From: Paludibacteraceae bacterium
GTDB taxonomy: Bacteria; Bacteroidota; Bacteroidia; Bacteroidales; Paludibacteraceae
Reading direction: 5' to 3'
NCBI GenBank assembly: GCA_024405875.1
Contig: JAKSOA010000002.1
Location: 1-64,000, forward strand
Length of the DNA: 64,000 bases
The stretch's first letter is position 1, and each line of letters opens with the position of its first letter. Below, one piece after another: positions 60,694-64,000 of this stretch. The notes under the pieces are model-generated. The model was given only the letters and a program-made list of their open reading frames with translations, searched no databases and had not been told where the DNA came from. The translations under genes were made by a program, and so were the position numbers.

Positions 60694-62553
60694 TTGTATA
60701 ACTTGCCCTACACTGACCACATAAAAACCATTGTCTCCGCATTGCCTGAGCAACCCGGAGTCTATCAGTATTTTAACAAGGATGGTGTGATAATCTATGT
60801 GGGCAAGGCAAAAAACCTGAAACGCAGGGTTTCATCGTACTTTATAGGCAATCAGCATACTCCTAAGGTTAATGCTTTGGTCAGAAATATTTATGACCTG
60901 AAATATATAGTTGTAAACAGTGAGACAGACGCATTGCTTCTTGAGAACAACCTTATAAAACAGCACCAGCCTCACTATAACATTCTACTGAAAGACGGCA
61001 AGACATACCCTTGGCTCTGCATTACAAAAGAGCCGTTTCCACGGGTATTTAAAACAAGAACGCTGATTAAAGGAGCCTCATACTACGGACCATACAGTAA
61101 CGTGTGGGTGGTAGATACAATACTTGACCTTATAAAGAAGATATATCCCATACGCACCTGCCGTGACTACCTTACAGAAGAGAGTATTGCAAACGGGAAA
61201 CACAAGGTATGCCTTAAGTATCATATCCATAATTGCGCAGGATGCTGTGAGGGTCACCAGAATATGACGGAGTACCGTCAAATGATTGATGAAATCGTTG
61301 AAATTGTCAGGGGCAACAGCCATAAGATAACAGAATATCTTCTCAGTGAGATACATAAAGCGGCTACAGAACTTAGGTTTGAAGATGCACAGAAACTCAA
61401 AGAGAGGCTTGACGCCATAAACGCATATCGTGAGAAGACAGTAATCACCACCACGCATAGCGGAACTCTTGATGTATTCGGCTATATTGAAGAAGATAAC
61501 ATAGCATATATCAACATTCTTCACATAACAAACGGTTCTGTAACTCAGGGTTACACTTTAGAATTTCACAAACATCTTGATGAGAGCAAAGAGGAACTAC
61601 TCTCCCTTGCTATTCTTGAGTTAAGAGACCGCATTCAGAGCAAGAGCAATGAGTGTTTGGTTCCCTTTATTCCTGATAATGAGATAGATGGAGTTACATT
61701 CACCATTCCACAAAAGGGAGACCGAAAGAAACTGCTTGACCTCAGCCTGCAGAATGTACGTCAATACAAACTTGACAAGATAAAGCAGGGAGAGAAACTT
61801 AACACCCAGCAAAAGGGAACCGCCCTACTTAAGTCTTTACAAGATATTCTCAAACTTGACAAATTACCCCAACGCATCGAGTGTTTTGACAACTCAAACA
61901 TAAGCGGTGAGTGTGCCGTTGCAGGTTGTGTTGTATATGACTATGCAAAGCCACTAAAAAGTGAGTACCGCAAATATAATATAAAGAGTGTTGCCGGCCC
62001 TGATGACTACGCATCTATGAGAGAGGTGGTCCTCAGACGTTATAGTAGAATTTTAGACGAGGGAGGCAGGCTGCCGGACCTTATAATTGCCGACGGCGGA
62101 GCGGGTCAAATGAGCAGCATACGTGAGGTGGTTGAGGGAGAACTGAAACTTCAGATTCCCATTGCCGGACTTGCCAAAAACAACCGACACCAGACCAATG
62201 AACTCTTGTATGGAAATCCGCCTGCGGTTGTGACCTTGAAACCCACCGACCCTCTCTTCAAATTCCTGGCATCAATCCAAGATGAGGTGCACCGTTACGC
62301 CATAACCTTCCATCGTGACAAGCGAAGCAAGAGACAGACGGCAAGTGAACTTGATGAGATATCCGGCATCGGAGAAAAGACAAAAACAGAACTGATTAGG
62401 CATTTCAAGAGCCTGAAAAGAGTTAGAACGGCAGATTTTGAAGAGATTGCAAAAATCATAGGAACTCACAGAGCCTCAATAATTTACAAACATTTCAATG
62501 GTGGCGTAACGCCTCGAGAATCCATTTTTTCAAAGCACCCCACCGCTCAATAG
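60694..62553 (+). CDS. uvrC: Excinuclease ABC subunit C
   Basis: 619 aa. GIY-YIG endonuclease (PGVYQYF, then VIIYVGKAKNLKRRVSSYF), UVR motif (RFEDAQKLKERLDAI, about 225-240), RNase H-like domain (IECFDNSNISGECAVAGCVV, about 390-410), and C-terminal helix-hairpin-helix (LDEISGIGEKTKTELIRHF). It makes both incisions in nucleotide excision repair. The frame has no ATG before the GIY domain; the TTG at 60694 is the best start, with a stop at 60670. The spacer upstream is AT-only. Confidence 0.93.
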   Translation: MYNLPYTDHIKTIVSALPEQPGVYQYFNKDGVIIYVGKAKNLKRRVSSYFIGNQHTPKVNALVRNIYDLKYIVVNSETDALLLENNLIKQHQPHYNILLKDGKTYPWLCITKEPFPRVFKTRTLIKGASYYGPYSNVWVVDTILDLIKKIYPIRTCRDYLTEESIANGKHKVCLKYHIHNCAGCCEGHQNMTEYRQMIDEIVEIVRGNSHKITEYLLSEIHKAATELRFEDAQKLKERLDAINAYREKTVITTTHSGTLDVFGYIEEDNIAYINILHITNGSVTQGYTLEFHKHLDESKEELLSLAILELRDRIQSKSNECLVPFIPDNEIDGVTFTIPQKGDRKKLLDLSLQNVRQYKLDKIKQGEKLNTQQKGTALLKSLQDILKLDKLPQRIECFDNSNISGECAVAGCVVYDYAKPLKSEYRKYNIKSVAGPDDYASMREVVLRRYSRILDEGGRLPDLIIADGGAGQMSSIREVVEGELKLQIPIAGLAKNNRHQTNELLYGNPPAVVTLKPTDPLFKFLASIQDEVHRYAITFHRDKRSKRQTASELDEISGIGEKTKTELIRHFKSLKRVRTADFEEIAKIIGTHRASIIYKHFNGGVTPRESIFSKHPTAQ

Positions 62554-62617
62554 CAAAAATTTCGCTAAATTTGGGTGTTAAAATCAAATTATCAACTTTC
62601 AACTTTCAATTAAATAT

Positions 62618-63472
62618 ATGGACTTTGCAGCATTTTTTAAAGAGTACCCGTTTTCTCTCTCAGAAGAGGAAATAAAACTTGATGTCAAACATATAATTGA
62701 CCATCACTATGAAAACACAGATAATTTCAAGAGTCGCAAGTTTCTTTACTCAGCGCTTGAGATAACATCACTCTCCCCTACTGACCGAGAGGAAAACATT
62801 TGCAAAATGGTTGAAGAGATTAACAATATTGATGAGGAGGCGCCGGAACTCCCGATGCCCGCTGCAATATGTGTCTACCCCACCCTGGTGGAGACAGTTA
62901 AGAACACCCTTACTGAAGAGGTGGGTATTACAACGGTTATCGGATTCCCGCACGCCCAAACTTTCCCAGAGGTCAAGATAGCAGAGGCATCGCTCGCCAT
63001 TATGAGCGGAGCCACAGAGATTGATATGGTTATGAACATAGGCAAGTTCCTTAGCGGAGAGTACACAGACCTCTTTGATGAGATTAGTGAGGTAAAGGCT
63101 GCTTGCAAAGATGTTCCCCTAAAGGTGATTCTTGAGACAGGGCTGCTTAAAACACCAGAGAACATTTTCAAGGCATCACTTATTGCAATAGAGGCTGGAG
63201 CTGATTTCATAAAGAGCACAACCGGAAAAACAGAGCCAACCACACTTTCGGCAGTCTATACTATGTGCCGAGCCATCAGGGCATACTATGAAAAGACAAA
63301 CATTAAGAAAGGGATAAAGATTGCAGGCGGTGTAAAGACCGTACAAGATGCTCTGATGTATTTAACCGTTGCAAAAGAGATTCTTGATGAGGAATTCATC
63401 AGTACAGAATACTTCCGCATAGGTTCATCCTCACTCGGAGAACAATTGAAACAGGAGATAAACAAAATATAA
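62618..63472 (+). CDS. deoC: Deoxyribose-phosphate aldolase
   Basis: 284 aa. The Schiff-base Lys lies in DFIKSTTGK and a second conserved Lys in GIKIAGGVKT. Also TVIGFPHAQTFPEVKIAEA and GATEIDMVMNIG. Splits deoxyribose-5-phosphate into glyceraldehyde-3-phosphate and acetaldehyde. TAAATTTG about 40 bp upstream (62573-62580) is a likely -7 element. Convergent with ychF. Confidence 0.94.
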   Translation: MDFAAFFKEYPFSLSEEEIKLDVKHIIDHHYENTDNFKSRKFLYSALEITSLSPTDREENICKMVEEINNIDEEAPELPMPAAICVYPTLVETVKNTLTEEVGITTVIGFPHAQTFPEVKIAEASLAIMSGATEIDMVMNIGKFLSGEYTDLFDEISEVKAACKDVPLKVILETGLLKTPENIFKASLIAIEAGADFIKSTTGKTEPTTLSAVYTMCRAIRAYYEKTNIKKGIKIAGGVKTVQDALMYLTVAKEILDEEFISTEYFRIGSSSLGEQLKQEINKI

Positions 63473-63505
63473 TTTACCAGACAACGAAGGCGACCTTCCA
63501 AAATT

Positions 63506-64000
63506 TCAGACATTAAAGCGGAAGTGCATTATGTCCCCATCCTGCACTTCATAGTCCTTACCCTCAACACTGAGTTTGCCAGCCTCCTTAACAGCCGCCT
63601 CTGAGCCATATTTTATATAGTCCTCATACTTTATGACCTCGGCGCGTATAAAGCCCTTCTCAAAGTCAGTGTGAATGACACCGGCACATTGCGGAGCCTT
63701 CCAGCCACGACGGAAAGTCCACGCCCTAACCTCCGGCTCACCGGCAGTAATGTAAGTCTGCAAATCAAGCAGAGAATAGGCGGCCTTAATAAGACGGCTC
63801 ACACCACTCTCCTTAAGACCTATCTCATCAAGGAACATCTGGCGTTCCTCGTATGTCTCAAGTTCGGCTATATCAGCCTCTATTTTTGCAGCAAGAATAA
63901 GAATTGAGGCATCTTCTTCTTTTACCGCCTCTCTCACAGCCTCCACGTATGCGTTCCCATTTGCGGCGGAAGCCTCATCTACATTACAAACATAGAGAAC
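63506..64000 (-). CDS. ychF: Redox-regulated ATPase YchF (C-terminal part, cut by right edge)
   Basis: The last 164 residues are present. They begin at the window edge (VLYVCNVDEASAANGNAYV) and end with the typical TGS domain tail (DYEVQDGDIMHFRFNV). The frame stays open to the right edge, so the internal GTG at 63946 is not the start. Obg-like ATPase that binds ribosomes. Confidence 0.93.
   Translation of the reverse strand, partial: VLYVCNVDEASAANGNAYVEAVREAVKEEDASILILAAKIEADIAELETYEERQMFLDEIGLKESGVSRLIKAAYSLLDLQTYITAGEPEVRAWTFRRGWKAPQCAGVIHTDFEKGFIRAEVIKYEDYIKYGSEAAVKEAGKLSVEGKDYEVQDGDIMHFRFNV

Overview
The window looks like a chromosomal segment from a member of the Bacteroidales. Promoters fit the Bacteroidetes pattern TTTG-N19/20-TAnnTTTG rather than -35/-10 boxes. 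The genes include families largely confined to this phylum: DUF4301, DUF4292, PCMD, Bacteroides-type tra genes, a GH57/GT4/debranching-enzyme glycogen cluster, and a type IX-like C-terminal sorting domain. Family or genus cannot be resolved from the sequence alone.

Layout. 1-5.2 kb is accessory: a large P-loop NTPase with a co-directional partner cut by the left edge, a repeat-rich gap, and a RhuM/ORF6N regulator cassette with a small XRE protein, flanked by short direct repeats. 5.2-34.4 kb is almost entirely minus-strand core genome: an outer-membrane barrel and TPR pair, ribD, DUF4301, glycogen genes, prmC, (asnS on plus), an envelope cluster (EnvC-like factor, DUF4292 lipoprotein, TPR protein, dut), rnr, a TerB/DnaJ protein, an antiporter, proBA, an acyl-CoA ligase and its XRE-cupin regulator. 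34.5-37.6 kb is a plus-strand operon of a PCMD protein, a steroid 5-alpha-reductase family membrane enzyme and an Old Yellow Enzyme. 37.6-42.6 kb holds rnhB, an M28 peptidase, GT2, LysE-type exporter, lpxH, ferritin and tRNA-Phe. 42.7-56.1 kb is one tight 13-gene minus-strand operon encoding a Bacteroides-type conjugation/T4SS apparatus (TraE to TraO) followed by a 1326-aa secreted PKD-like protein and a lipoprotein, but with no relaxase, coupling protein, integrase or TraA-D in view. 56.3-64 kb is core again: SpmA/SpmB-like protein, ybeY, mnmG, two parS-like palindromes, apt, uvrC, deoC and the end of ychF.

The most unusual signals are non-coding. (1) A structured repeat occurs four times between minus-strand genes. 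One copy has different sequence in all three stems, yet all three still pair, while the loop and junction sequences stay conserved. (2) A second repeat family (CATTCTGAGC..GCGAAGAAT) shows compensatory changes in its outer stem. (3) The octamer CATCGGGG/CCCCGATG occurs at least 29 times where about one is expected. (4) Three genes take their last codons and stop from such repeats. The relaxase-free tra operon with its own giant surface protein is the best candidate for an undescribed protein system. The PCMD/5-alpha-reductase/OYE operon is a candidate steroid or bile-acid module.
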